A stretch of DNA of 18,812 nt from JBJXHG01 sp046160865 (GCA_046160865.1 JBJXHG010000151.1:1-18812); one strand, 5' to 3'. Positions 7,605 to 15,955 are shown, numbered from the stretch's first letter. The notes: generated by a model from the letters alone, not told the origin. Made by a program: numbers and translations.

Positions 7605-8536
7605 TCGCGTTGCTCGTGACGCTCGTCGCGTTCGCGCTGCCGCAGTCGCCGGCGAGCGCGCGCTTCGACGTCGAGCCGCGCGAGGTCGAGATCGGAGAGC
7701 CCGTCGTGTGGACGCTCACGATCGAGCACGCGAGTGGAGCGAAGGTGCAGCTTCCGGAGAGCGACCCGGAGCTCGACCTCTCGTGGACGTACGTCGAAGG
7801 ACGTCGTGTGCGCAAGGAGCGCGACGCCGCGGATCCAGCGCGCGCGATCACGCGCGTGAGCTGGACGGTGATCGCGCTCGAGCCCGGCGAGAGGACCTTG
7901 CCGTCGTGGGTCGTGCAGTGCGAAGACGCGAGCGGAGCGCTCGACGTGACCGCCGACGGCGTGCCGCTCAGCGTGCGCGCGGCGCTCGCGCCCGGCGAGG
8001 ATGCGCCGCGTCCGATGCGCGGACCGTTGCCTCCACCGGAGCCGGAGTTCCCGCTCGGCCCGCTCTTCGGCGAAGCACCGGGACGCTGGCTCGCCGGCGT
8101 CGTCGTGCTCGGCGGAATCGTGTACGTCGTGCTGCGCCGCCGGCGGCCAGCCGCGCCCGTCGCGCGGGAGCCGGCGCCGCTCGAGCGGCTCGCAACGCTG
8201 CGCGCGCGCGTCGCGAGCGCGCCGGGTGATCGAGAGGTCGCGCGCGCGAGCGTGTACGCCGCGTCGCAGCTCTTGCGCGCGAGCGTCGACGCGCAGCGCG
8301 GCGTGCGCGACGCGGCCGCGACGGATCCCGAGTGGTTGAAGCGCATCGAGCACGACGAGCGCGTGCCCGCGGGCGTGAAGGCGAGTGCCGCGCGCGTGCT
8401 CGCGAGCGCGGAGTCCGTGAAGTACGCCATGCACACGCCGACGCCGTTCGCGCTCGAGGAGACGTTCAAGGACGTCGAAGCGGCGCTCGGCGCGCTCTCG
8501 CAGTCGCCTGCGCTGCCGGTCAAGGAGGTCGCGTGA
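7601..8536 (+). CDS. Single-pass membrane protein of the Bat locus with BatD-like periplasmic domain
   Basis: 311 residues. The ATG at 7601 overlaps the DUF58 stop and has a GGAGG at 7590-7594; the frame opens earlier, but the signal peptide (MIALLVTLVAFALPQSPASA) supports this start. Residues about 20-130 look like an Ig-like strand domain (RFDVEPREVEIGEPVVWTL; TRVSWTVIALEPGERTLPSW), similar in style to the BatD N-terminus. After a Pro-rich linker, a transmembrane helix (about 163-178, WLAGVVVLGGIVYVVL) is followed by RRRR and a helical cytoplasmic tail of about 130 residues. The gene sits between DUF58 and BatA, where many Bat loci carry a small membrane protein (DUF4381 and relatives). I do not claim a specific family. 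Its stop overlaps the GTG start of batA. Confidence 0.85.
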   Translation: MIALLVTLVAFALPQSPASARFDVEPREVEIGEPVVWTLTIEHASGAKVQLPESDPELDLSWTYVEGRRVRKERDAADPARAITRVSWTVIALEPGERTLPSWVVQCEDASGALDVTADGVPLSVRAALAPGEDAPRPMRGPLPPPEPEFPLGPLFGEAPGRWLAGVVVLGGIVYVVLRRRRPAAPVAREPAPLERLATLRARVASAPGDREVARASVYAASQLLRASVDAQRGVRDAAATDPEWLKRIEHDERVPAGVKASAARVLASAESVKYAMHTPTPFALEETFKDVEAALGALSQSPALPVKEVA

Positions 8537-9600
8537 GCGCGCTCGACCTGCTCGAGCTCCAAGAGACCGTCGGCAGCGCGGCGGAGGAGCGCCTCAAGGT
8601 GTGGGGCGATCTGTCGTTCGGCGATCCCTGGTTCCTGTGCCTCGTGCCGGTCGCGATCGCGCTCGTGTGGTACGGGCGTGCGCGTCGCGGACGCGTGCGC
8701 GGCCGCATGCCGGTGCTCCCGCACGCAGCGGTCGCGCGCTCGCTCGCGCAGCGCTGCGGCTGGCTCGTGCCCGCGCTGCAAGTCGTCGCGGTCGTGCTCG
8801 TGGCGCTCGCGCTCGCGCGTCCGCTGCGCGGCAGTGTCGAGACGACGACGCACTCCGAAGGGGTCGACATCGCGCTCGTGATCGACCGTTCCGGCTCGAT
8901 GGAGCACAAGGACCTCGCGCCGGACAAGAACCGGCTCGAGGTGGTGAAGGAAGTCGTGCGCGCGTTCGCCGTTCGCCGTATGACCGATCGCGAGGCCGCG
9001 GCGGACAACGTCGCGCTGATCACGTTCGCGTCGTATCCGCAGATCCTGTGTCCGTTCACGCTCGACGTGAACGCGATCACGGGCTTCATCGAAGCCTTGA
9101 AGCCCGTCGACAACCGCGCCGAGGACGGCACGGGCATCGGCATCGGGCTCGCGAAGGCCGTCGCCGTGCTCAAGGAGAGCCGCGCGAAGTCGAAGATCGT
9201 CGTGCTGCTGACCGACGGCGAGAACAACATCGACGTGATCACGCCCGCCGCGGCGGCGCAGCTCGCGGCCGAGGAGCGGATCAAGGTCTACACGGTGTTC
9301 GCGGGGCGCTTCGTCTACAAGATCGACATCTTCGGGAACGCGATCGCGACGGAGCACGAGATCGAGACCTCCGAGCTCGAGTCGATCGCGAAGGTGACGG
9401 GCGGGCGCTTCTTCCGCGCGCGCGACGGGAACGAGCTCGAGCGCGCGTACGCCGACATCGAGAAGCTCGAGCGCACGCCGCGCGAGGAGAAGCGCTACAG
9501 CCGCACGTACGACCTGTACGTGTTCCTGCTCGTGCCGGCGCTGTGCGCGTACGTCGCGTCGTGGATCCTGTCGGCCACGTGGCTGCGGAGGCTCGCATGA
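8533..9600 (+). CDS. batA: BatA-type VWA membrane protein
   Basis: 355 residues, starting at GTG 8533 within a GTGA overlap; AAGGAGG lies at 8522-8528, four bases upstream. Upstream in-frame codons belong to the preceding gene's other frame. Two hydrophobic segments near the N-terminus (about 30-45, and 77-97 WLVPALQVVAVVLVALAL) precede a VWA domain with a complete MIDAS: DRSGSM (Asp118, Ser120, Ser122), Thr200 in DGTGIG, and Asp228 in LLTDGENN. A C-terminal membrane helix (YVFLLVPALCAYVASWIL) ends the protein. This is the BatA/BatB architecture: a membrane-anchored VWA domain that binds metal and a partner protein and is expected to be handled by MoxR. The stop overlaps the start of batB (ATGA at 9597-9600). 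Confidence 0.93.
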   Translation: MSALDLLELQETVGSAAEERLKVWGDLSFGDPWFLCLVPVAIALVWYGRARRGRVRGRMPVLPHAAVARSLAQRCGWLVPALQVVAVVLVALALARPLRGSVETTTHSEGVDIALVIDRSGSMEHKDLAPDKNRLEVVKEVVRAFAVRRMTDREAAADNVALITFASYPQILCPFTLDVNAITGFIEALKPVDNRAEDGTGIGIGLAKAVAVLKESRAKSKIVVLLTDGENNIDVITPAAAAQLAAEERIKVYTVFAGRFVYKIDIFGNAIATEHEIETSELESIAKVTGGRFFRARDGNELERAYADIEKLERTPREEKRYSRTYDLYVFLLVPALCAYVASWILSATWLRRLA

Positions 9601-10622
9601 GCTCGACGGGCTGGCTCGGGTTCGATCTCTTGCGGCCGGAGCTCGCGGCGCTCCTCGTGTGCGGCCCGCTGCTCTTTTTCATCGCGTACGCCGGCTTGCG
9701 CGCGCGAGCACGCGCGCGTGCGAAGCTCGTCGCCGCTCGCAACCAAGCCAAGTTCCTGCCGGGCTTCTCCGAGAATCGCGCCCGCCTGCGCGTGTGGCTG
9801 GCCGCGTGTGGCGCGATGCTGTGCGCGCTCGCGTTGATCGGCCCCGTGCGCGGCTACACGCTGCGCGACGTCGAGCGGCGCGGGATCGACCTCGTCATCT
9901 GCCTCGACACGTCGCGCAGCATGCTCGTGCAGGACCTGAAGCCGGACCGGCTCACGCGCGCGCGTCGCGAGATCAATGGCTTGCTCGAGAAGCTGCAAGG
10001 CGACCGCGTCGCGCTGATCGCGTTCGCCGGCGACGTGCGCCACGTGGCGCCGCTGACGCACGACCGTCCGACGCTCGAATCGTTCGTCGAGACGCTGACG
10101 CCCGACGACAACTTGAAGGGCGGCACGGACATCGGCGGCGCGCTCGAGGCCGCATTGAAGCTCTTCGACGGACGCAGCGGCTCGCACGAGGCTGTCGTCT
10201 TGATCACCGACGGCGAGGACCTCGAGGGACGCGGCCTGGAGGTCGCGAGGAAGGCGCGCGATCGCGGCATCCGGATCTTCGTCGTCGGGATGGCGACCTC
10301 CGCGGGCGGCAAGATTCCCGATGCAGGACGCGGATTCGTGCGCGACGAAGCCGGCAAGGAAGTCGTGTCGGTGCTCGGCGGCGAGAGCCTCTCCGCGATC
10401 GCGGACACGAGCGGCGGCGCGTACATCGCGGCCGACAGCTCGCCGATCCCGCTCGAGGAGCTGTTCGAGAAGCGCATTTCGAAGCTCGAATCGCGCGAGC
10501 TCTTCGCCGGCAAGGAGCGCATCCCGCACGACCGCTACCAATGGCCGCTCGTGCTCGCCGCGGTGTGCATGCTCGGCGAGGCGGCGCTGCGCGAGCGGCG
10601 CTCACAGGAGACACGCACATGA
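9597..10622 (+). CDS. batB: BatB-type VWA membrane protein
   Basis: 341 residues, from the ATG in the ATGA overlap with batA; GGAGG at 9587-9591 is five bases upstream. An N-terminal membrane helix (LAALLVCGPLLFFIAYAGL) and a second one (VWLAACGAMLCALALIGPV) precede the VWA domain. Its MIDAS is complete: DTSRSM (Asp104, Ser106, Ser108), Thr177 in GGTDIG, Asp205 in LITDGEDLEG. The stretch GGKIPDAGRGFVRDEAG and then SGGAYIAA after the VWA core is characteristic of BatB. A final helix (WPLVLAAVCMLGEAALRE) lies near the C-terminus. With batA it gives the tandem VWA pair typical of Bat loci, probably acting together in the membrane. It overlaps the next gene by ATGA at 10619-10622. Confidence 0.93.
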   Translation: MSSTGWLGFDLLRPELAALLVCGPLLFFIAYAGLRARARARAKLVAARNQAKFLPGFSENRARLRVWLAACGAMLCALALIGPVRGYTLRDVERRGIDLVICLDTSRSMLVQDLKPDRLTRARREINGLLEKLQGDRVALIAFAGDVRHVAPLTHDRPTLESFVETLTPDDNLKGGTDIGGALEAALKLFDGRSGSHEAVVLITDGEDLEGRGLEVARKARDRGIRIFVVGMATSAGGKIPDAGRGFVRDEAGKEVVSVLGGESLSAIADTSGGAYIAADSSPIPLEELFEKRISKLESRELFAGKERIPHDRYQWPLVLAAVCMLGEAALRERRSQETRT

Positions 10623-11755
10623 TCGCGCACTGGTTCTTCGCGCTCGTTCAATCGCCGCCCACGCCACCGGCGCAGGTCGCATCGGACGCGCCCCCGAGCG
10701 CGACCACCGAAGCACCGCCGATCGAGCCGTATCCGGGCACGCTCGCAGACGGACTCGCACAGATGCAGGCGCTCACGGATGCCGGCAAGGGCGCAGAAGC
10801 GCTGGCGCTCGGCGAGCGGATCCTCGCACCGCGCCGCTTCGCGCGCTGGCGCGACGAGCAGCGCGCGCGCGCCGGTTTCGTGGCGCGGGCGCTCGACGTG
10901 ACGGAGCCCGCGTTCTCGTTCTTCGGCTTCGACGACGTGTCGGCGCGCGAGCGCGCGGCCGTGCACTACGCGCGCGGGCTCGCAGCGAGCGCCGTGCAGC
11001 AGAGCGTGCCGGCCGAGCTCGCGTTCCAGAGCGCGCGTGCGCTTGCCGGTCCGAGCGAGCTCAGGCTCGCCGCGACGTACGACCTCGGCGTGCTCGTGCT
11101 GCAAGAAGGTGAAGTGCTGCGCGCGAAGATCCCGGAGATCAGTGGGCAAGCACCACAACCGCCGGCAACTCCCGCTCTACCGGGCGGCGCGGAACCGCAA
11201 GAGCCGGATCCGCTCGAGCTCGCGCGTGCTGCATACGTGAAGGCGCGCGAGCACCTCGTCGAGCGCGTGCGACTCGATTGGCGCGACGGCGACACGCGCG
11301 CGAACCTCGAGCTCGTCGCACGACGCCTCAAGGAGCTCGACGAGATCCAGAAGAAGCGCGAAGAGGAGCAGCAGAAGCAGGAAGAGCAAGAGTCGCAGGA
11401 CGAGAAGGATTCCAAGGACCAGAAAGATCAGGAGCAGAAGGACGGCGAGCAGGACCCGAAGCAGGACGAGCAGCAAAAGCCCGAGGATCAGAAGGACGCG
11501 AACAAGGACGAGCCGTCGAAGCCCGATGAACCCAAGCCCGAGGAGAAGCCGCCCGAGCAGCCGCCGGAAGAGAAGAAGCCGGAAGAGAAGCCGCCGCAGG
11601 AATCGCCGGCTGCGCCGACCGAGCAAGAGCGCGTGCTGACGAAGGAAGAGATGACGCGGCTCCTCGACATCCTGAATCAGCGCGAGCAAGAGGGGCAAGC
11701 GCTGCTCGAGAAGATCCGGCAGGCGCGTCGCGTCACCGTGAAGAAGGATTGGTGA
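10619..11755 (+). CDS. batC: BatC-like TPR protein with long charged low-complexity segment
   Basis: 378 residues from the overlapping ATG at 10619; AGGAG lies at 10606-10610, eight bases upstream. The N-terminus (MIAHWFFALVQS) is short and only weakly signal-like, and a Pro/Ala-rich stretch follows. Residues about 45-230 are helical and TPR-like (AAVHYARGLAAS, AAYVKAREHLVERVRLDWRDGDTRANLELV). Residues about 241-340 are almost entirely Glu, Lys, Gln, Asp and Pro, predicted disordered or coiled. The tail reads LTKEEMTRLLDILNQREQEG and ends KKDW, the ending typical of BatC-like proteins next to BatB. The symbol rests on gene order, TPR content and this tail. The role is probably as a periplasmic or membrane-associated scaffold. 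The stop overlaps the batD start by one base (TGATG). Confidence 0.85.
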   Translation: MIAHWFFALVQSPPTPPAQVASDAPPSATTEAPPIEPYPGTLADGLAQMQALTDAGKGAEALALGERILAPRRFARWRDEQRARAGFVARALDVTEPAFSFFGFDDVSARERAAVHYARGLAASAVQQSVPAELAFQSARALAGPSELRLAATYDLGVLVLQEGEVLRAKIPEISGQAPQPPATPALPGGAEPQEPDPLELARAAYVKAREHLVERVRLDWRDGDTRANLELVARRLKELDEIQKKREEEQQKQEEQESQDEKDSKDQKDQEQKDGEQDPKQDEQQKPEDQKDANKDEPSKPDEPKPEEKPPEQPPEEKKPEEKPPQESPAAPTEQERVLTKEEMTRLLDILNQREQEGQALLEKIRQARRVTVKKDW

Positions 11756-13512
11756 TGCACACGCTGCGCACTTGGCTCTTCGCGCTCCTCGGCGTGCTCG
11801 CGGCCGCCGCGCCGTCGTTCGCGCAGGCCGCGAGCGACGTGCAAGTCGGCGCGCGCCTGTCGACGGGCGTCGTCAAGCTCGGCAGCAACGTCGTGCTCGC
11901 GGTGCAGGTCGTCGGCGCGAAAGACGCTGCGATCGCCGCTCTGCCGGAGGTTGCGGGTCTGCGCTTCGTGCCCGATTCGTCGCCGGACGTCGTGCAAAGT
12001 TGGGAGCGCAGCGGCGGCCGCCAGCGCACGACCGTGATGCTCACGTGGCAGATCGAGATCCGCCCCGAGGCGAAAGGCGAATACAAGATTCCGCCCGTCA
12101 CGGTGCGTGCCGGCGGGCGCGAGTACACGACGCGCGAGCTCTCGCTGAGGGTCGTCGAGGACATGCGCGGCGAGGAGCTCGGCTTCTTCGAGATCCGCCA
12201 CCCGACGAGCGTCGTCGAAGGCCAGCCGTTCACGCTCGACATGCGCTTCGGCTGGGACGAAGCGTTCAGTGCGTCGCGCAACTACCACAACCTCTACGCG
12301 AACCTGAACTTGCCCTGGGTCGATGCGCTGCCCGGCTTGGTCGAGCTCGATCCGCCGCCGCCGAATCCGGGCGCGACGTTCACCGAGGGCGTGATGCTCA
12401 ACTCGGAGAGCCGCCTGCGCGTCGAGAACCAAGGCAGCGTCGACATCAACGGGCGCAAGGTGCAGATGTTCCGCTGGCAGAGGCGCTACCTGCCGTCGCG
12501 CTCGGGCAAGCTCGAGTTCTCGACGAGTCACCTCGAGTTCGGCTACGTCGAGAACGACGTCTTCATGGTCAGCCGCAACAAGGAGACGTTCTACAAGCGC
12601 GTGGCCGGGTTCGAAGTCGCGGTGGAGAAGCTCCCGGAGCAAGGCAAGCCGATCGAGTTCACCGGCGCGGTGGGCTCGATCGTCGCGACCGCGAGCGCGG
12701 ACCGGCGCGACGTCGACGCGGGCGACTCGATCAAGCTCTCGGTCACGTGGTCCGGTGACGGCAACCTGGAGTTCTTCGATCCGCCGGATCCCGCGCGCAC
12801 GCCACAGTTCAAGGACTTCCGCATCTACGGCACGACGGATCGCAAGGCGGTCGATCGCCGTACCGTGGTGTACGACCTCGCGCCGATCTCCCCGAGCGCG
12901 CAAGCGATCCCGCCGATCGTGCTTCCGGTGTTCGACCCCGTGACGAAGTCGTACACGAGTGTCGCGACCGAGGCGATTCCGATCCGCGTGCGCGCGCTCG
13001 CGAAGACGTCGGCGCTCAACGCGACGCCGTCGACGCCCGACACCGTGCTCGACATCCAAGACATCCAAACGGAATCCGCGCGCGAGGGCGCGCCCGGCCG
13101 CGTGCCGCTCGGGCTTTTGCTCGCGGGCGCCGCGCTCGTTCCGATCGGCTGGCTCTCGACGCGCATCGTCGTGCGCAAGCGCGGCGATCCCGATTCGCCG
13201 CGCGCGCGAGCGCGGCGAGCGGCGCGCAAGAAGCTCGCGAAGAATCTGGACGGCGCGCAGAACGCGACGGATCAAGCACGCGCGCTGCACGAGTTCCTCG
13301 CGGACCGTTCGGGCGAATCGCGCGAGGCCTGGGTCGGCCGCGACGTGCGCGCGTGGGCGCGCGCGCAGGGCACGCTCTCCGACGACGACGCGGCGGCGCT
13401 CGCGACACTCGTCGCGGAGCTCGACGAGAAGATCTGGGCGAAGGGCGGCGAGAAGGTCGACGACGCGCGCATCCTCGCGGCGGCGGACCGCGTGCGCGGA
13501 GGGGGGCTGTGA
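11755..13512 (+). CDS. batD: BatD family protein (Ig-like periplasmic, membrane anchored)
   Basis: 585 residues, starting at the ATG of a TGATG overlap with AAGGA six bases upstream; a TTG two codons earlier is also open but less likely. A signal peptide (MHTLRTWLFALLGVLAAAAPSFAQA) leads into beta-rich Ig-like domains of the BatD ('oxygen tolerance') family: VQVGARLSTGVVKLGSNVVLAVQV near residue 27, then VMLTWQIEIRPEAKGEYKIPPVTV, and later the second-half repeat SADRRDVDAGDSIKLSVTWSGDGNLEFFDPP. One transmembrane helix (about 449-471, VPLGLLLAGAALVPIGWL) follows, then a basic segment and an alpha-helical cytoplasmic tail of about 110 residues. The Ig domains presumably face the periplasm and contact BatA/BatB. 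The stop overlaps the next start by one base. Confidence 0.93.
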   Translation: MHTLRTWLFALLGVLAAAAPSFAQAASDVQVGARLSTGVVKLGSNVVLAVQVVGAKDAAIAALPEVAGLRFVPDSSPDVVQSWERSGGRQRTTVMLTWQIEIRPEAKGEYKIPPVTVRAGGREYTTRELSLRVVEDMRGEELGFFEIRHPTSVVEGQPFTLDMRFGWDEAFSASRNYHNLYANLNLPWVDALPGLVELDPPPPNPGATFTEGVMLNSESRLRVENQGSVDINGRKVQMFRWQRRYLPSRSGKLEFSTSHLEFGYVENDVFMVSRNKETFYKRVAGFEVAVEKLPEQGKPIEFTGAVGSIVATASADRRDVDAGDSIKLSVTWSGDGNLEFFDPPDPARTPQFKDFRIYGTTDRKAVDRRTVVYDLAPISPSAQAIPPIVLPVFDPVTKSYTSVATEAIPIRVRALAKTSALNATPSTPDTVLDIQDIQTESAREGAPGRVPLGLLLAGAALVPIGWLSTRIVVRKRGDPDSPRARARRAARKKLAKNLDGAQNATDQARALHEFLADRSGESREAWVGRDVRAWARAQGTLSDDDAAALATLVAELDEKIWAKGGEKVDDARILAAADRVRGGGL

Positions 13513-14297
13513 TGCGCGCGTGGATGCTCCTTTTGCTCGCAACGATCGCCAGCGCGATCGGCGCGCGTGCCGAGAGCTCGTCCACGCGCGCTGCGGCGGA
13601 CGCGATGCAGCGCAACCAGCGCGCGGAGCAGGCCTATCGCGCCCGCGATCTCGACGAGGCGGCGAGCGAGTGGCTCGCGTACCTCGATCAATCGGTCGCG
13701 CAGCCGCCGGCCGAGCGCGCGCGCGTCCTGTACAACCTCGGCAACGTCGCGTTCCGGCAGAACAAGGTGCTCGAGTCGGTCGGCTGGTACACCGCCGCCT
13801 TGCGCTTGCGGCCGCGCGACGGCGACACATGGCGCAATCTCGAGCACGCGCGCACGGCGGCGAAGCTCGACCCCGCCGACCGCGGCGATCTCGCGGCGAC
13901 GCTCGAACGCTTGCTCACGTCGCTCACGCCGTCCGAGAGTGAGCGGCTGTTCGCTGGCGTGCTGCTCGTGTGGGCGGCGTGTCTCGCCGTCGAAGCGCTG
14001 CGCGGTGGACGCACGTGGCGACTGATCTCGATCGTCGCGACGGCGCTCGTGGTGCTCGGCGCGTTGCCGCTCGTCGTCGTTCGTGCGCGCGAGAGCGCGG
14101 AGCGGATGCTCGTGATCTCGTCCGAGCGCGTCGCGCTGCACAGCGAGCCGCGCGGTGATGCGGCGGCGGTCGGGGAGCTCGCTCCCGGCGACGCAGTCGA
14201 GCGGCTCGACGCGCTGCCCGAGTGGGTGAAGGTGGAGTCGGCGTCCGGTGCGGTTGGCTGGGTGAAGGCGGGAGCCGTGTTCGATCTGCGGCGCTGA
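13512..14297 (+). CDS. batE: BatE-like TPR protein with two membrane helices and C-terminal SH3 domain
   Basis: 261 residues, ATG at 13512 in a TGATG overlap with batD; GGAGG lies at 13498-13502. The order is signal peptide (MRAWMLLLLATIASAIGARA), TPR units at about 30-120 (AEQAYRARDLDEAASEWLAYL, VLYNLGNVAFRQNKVLESVGWYTAALRLRP), two membrane helices (about 146-165 and 170-191), then a bacterial SH3-like domain at about 199-258 (MLVISSERVALHSEPRGDA ... WVKVESASGAVGWVKAGAVF). This matches the TPR-SH3 layout of BatE proteins. By the predicted topology both TPR and SH3 parts would be extracytoplasmic, so the SH3 domain could bind peptidoglycan; that is inference. It is the last gene of the operon, and a perfect hairpin starts on the next base. 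Confidence 0.88.
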   Translation: MRAWMLLLLATIASAIGARAESSSTRAAADAMQRNQRAEQAYRARDLDEAASEWLAYLDQSVAQPPAERARVLYNLGNVAFRQNKVLESVGWYTAALRLRPRDGDTWRNLEHARTAAKLDPADRGDLAATLERLLTSLTPSESERLFAGVLLVWAACLAVEALRGGRTWRLISIVATALVVLGALPLVVVRARESAERMLVISSERVALHSEPRGDAAAVGELAPGDAVERLDALPEWVKVESASGAVGWVKAGAVFDLRR

Positions 14298-14340
14298 GCA
14301 CTTCGCGCTCTTCCCGCTGCGCGGGAAGAGCGCGAAGTGC
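14298..14340 (+). terminator. Perfect 20-bp hairpin directly after the Bat operon
   Basis: The arm at 14298-14317 is exactly complementary to 14321-14340, with a 3-base loop (TGC). It starts on the base after the batE stop codon. No T-run follows (GAATCCATCGG), so it would be a U-tract-less terminator or a 3'-end stabilising structure. Both arms are G+C-rich. Confidence 0.75.
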
Positions 14341-14403
14341 GAATCCATCGGTGGGGCCTCTGGTTCGCATCTGCCGCTCGGGCACTTGTCGTTGCGCCGT
14401 CGA

Positions 14404-15906
14404 ATGACGATCCTGCGCGAGATGTTCCGCGCGGTCACCTTGCTCACCATGTACATGCTCGCCGCCTGCGGCGGCGAGCCGGCCGCGAGCTCGCACGGCC
14501 GCGGGATTCTCGTGATCGCGGTCGACGCCCTGCGCGCCGATCACCTGTCGTGCTACGGGTACGACCGGCCGACCACGCCGGTGATCGACGCGCTCGCGAA
14601 GCAGGGACTCGTGTTCGACAAGGCGTACACGACGTCGCCCGACATCATGCCCGCGCACGCGTCGCTGCTGACGGGTTGCGATCCGACGGTCGCCGACCGC
14701 GACATGCAGATCGACGGCGTGCCGGCGCCGCTGCTCACGCGCTGGTACATCCCCGACAGCGTTCCGCGGCTCGCGCAGGAGCTGCTCGCGAACGGTTTCG
14801 AGACCGGCGCGTTCGTCGACCATCCGTGGCTCTCGCCGTTGCGCGGGTTCGGCGCGGGCTTCCAGGAGTTCCAGGACTTCCAGGTCGACCTGACGCCGGA
14901 GAAGACGATCTACCGCTTCAACGAGGTCGCGACGCGCTTCCTCGCGTGGATCTCGAACCAGAGCGCGGACGACGATTGGTTCGCGTACGTGCACGTCAAC
15001 GATCTCGAGCGCGTGTGGGAGCTCACGACGCCCGATCCCGCGTGGGATTCGTTCTTCGCGCCGCGCGCCGAGCTGTCGGCGATTCCGCCCGTCGCGGAAG
15101 CGGAGCGCACCTTCTTCGCGGTGCCGCGCGCGCGCTGGACCGGTGCGACGCGCTCGATGGGGGAGTCCGAAGCGCGCTACGACGGCGCGATCCGCCAGTT
15201 CGACACGAAGCTCGGCCGGCTGCTCGAGCGCTTGCGGCAGATCGGGCGTCTCGAGAACACGACCATCGTGATCGTCGGGACGTACGGGCTCTCGTTCGGC
15301 GAGAGCGGCCTCTTGCTCGACAGCGGCACGCTGTCCGATTGCGACTTGCGCGTGCCGCTGGTCGTGCGGCCGGGGAAGTCGGTCGAGCTCGCGCGCGAAC
15401 GGCGTTTCGACGCGCTGGTGAGCATGACCGATCTCGCGCCGACGTTGCTCGAGATGGCCGGACTCGCGCGGCCGAACGGGATGCACGGGCGTTCGCAGCT
15501 GCCCGTGCTGCGCGGCCAAACCGAGGACGTGCGCTCGCTCGCGTTCGCGTGCGGCGGATATCAACAAGGCTTCTGCGTGATCGACGCGCGCTGGTGCTAC
15601 GAGTACAGCTCGCCCGGCATCTCGCATCCGAGCGATCTCGCGGCGTCTTGGTACGGCGACACACGGATCCATCGCGGCGAGTACCGCCGTGCGCTGCACG
15701 ATCGCACGACGGACGCGCGCAGCGGCCACTTGCACACGGGCGTCGCCGACCTGGAGATCGCGAAGCGTCTGCACGCCGCGGGCGAGGACTGGTACGCGTG
15801 GATGTTGCGCGCGCGCGATGTGTTGCAGGGCGGCGAGCTGCGCGCGCGGGCCGACGCGGCGACGCTCGCGGAGCTGCGCAAGCGTGGCTTGATCGCGGAG
15901 ATGTAG
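14404..15906 (+). CDS. Sulfatase/alkaline-phosphatase-fold lipoprotein with degenerate active site
   Basis: 500 residues from the ATG at 14404; ATG 14422 and TTG 14386 are alternatives, and none has a clear Shine-Dalgarno. The N-terminus is a lipoprotein signal with lipobox MLAAC, so the protein is probably anchored to a membrane outside the cytoplasm. The sulfatase fold is evident from VIAVDALRADHLSCYGYDRP with TTPVIDALAKQGLVFDKAY, PAHASLLTG, YDGAIRQFDTKLGRLLERL, RVPLVVRPG, and MTDLAPTLLEMAGL. Key residues are missing. The nucleophile position (Cys, Ser or Thr two residues before the Pro) is Ile81 in DIMPAH. The metal-binding SDHGESFGEHG stretch reads GTYGLSFGESG, so the Asp and His ligands are Thr293 and Tyr294 and the second His is Ser301. 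Asp41 of the N-terminal metal site remains. It is therefore probably a non-catalytic or binding protein. It lies 106 bases past the operon and is likely separately transcribed. Confidence 0.88.
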   Translation: MTILREMFRAVTLLTMYMLAACGGEPAASSHGRGILVIAVDALRADHLSCYGYDRPTTPVIDALAKQGLVFDKAYTTSPDIMPAHASLLTGCDPTVADRDMQIDGVPAPLLTRWYIPDSVPRLAQELLANGFETGAFVDHPWLSPLRGFGAGFQEFQDFQVDLTPEKTIYRFNEVATRFLAWISNQSADDDWFAYVHVNDLERVWELTTPDPAWDSFFAPRAELSAIPPVAEAERTFFAVPRARWTGATRSMGESEARYDGAIRQFDTKLGRLLERLRQIGRLENTTIVIVGTYGLSFGESGLLLDSGTLSDCDLRVPLVVRPGKSVELARERRFDALVSMTDLAPTLLEMAGLARPNGMHGRSQLPVLRGQTEDVRSLAFACGGYQQGFCVIDARWCYEYSSPGISHPSDLAASWYGDTRIHRGEYRRALHDRTTDARSGHLHTGVADLEIAKRLHAAGEDWYAWMLRARDVLQGGELRARADAATLAELRKRGLIAEM

Positions 15907-15955
15907 GCGCCGCGGGACGGCGTGCCGGGGGGGCTCGGGCAAGTTCCGTTCACGC

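Noticed and set aside
11677..13830. 717-codon minus-strand open frame opposite batD
   Set aside because: Antisense shadow; Arg/Ala/Asp-rich composition, no recognisable domain, and batD is well supported.
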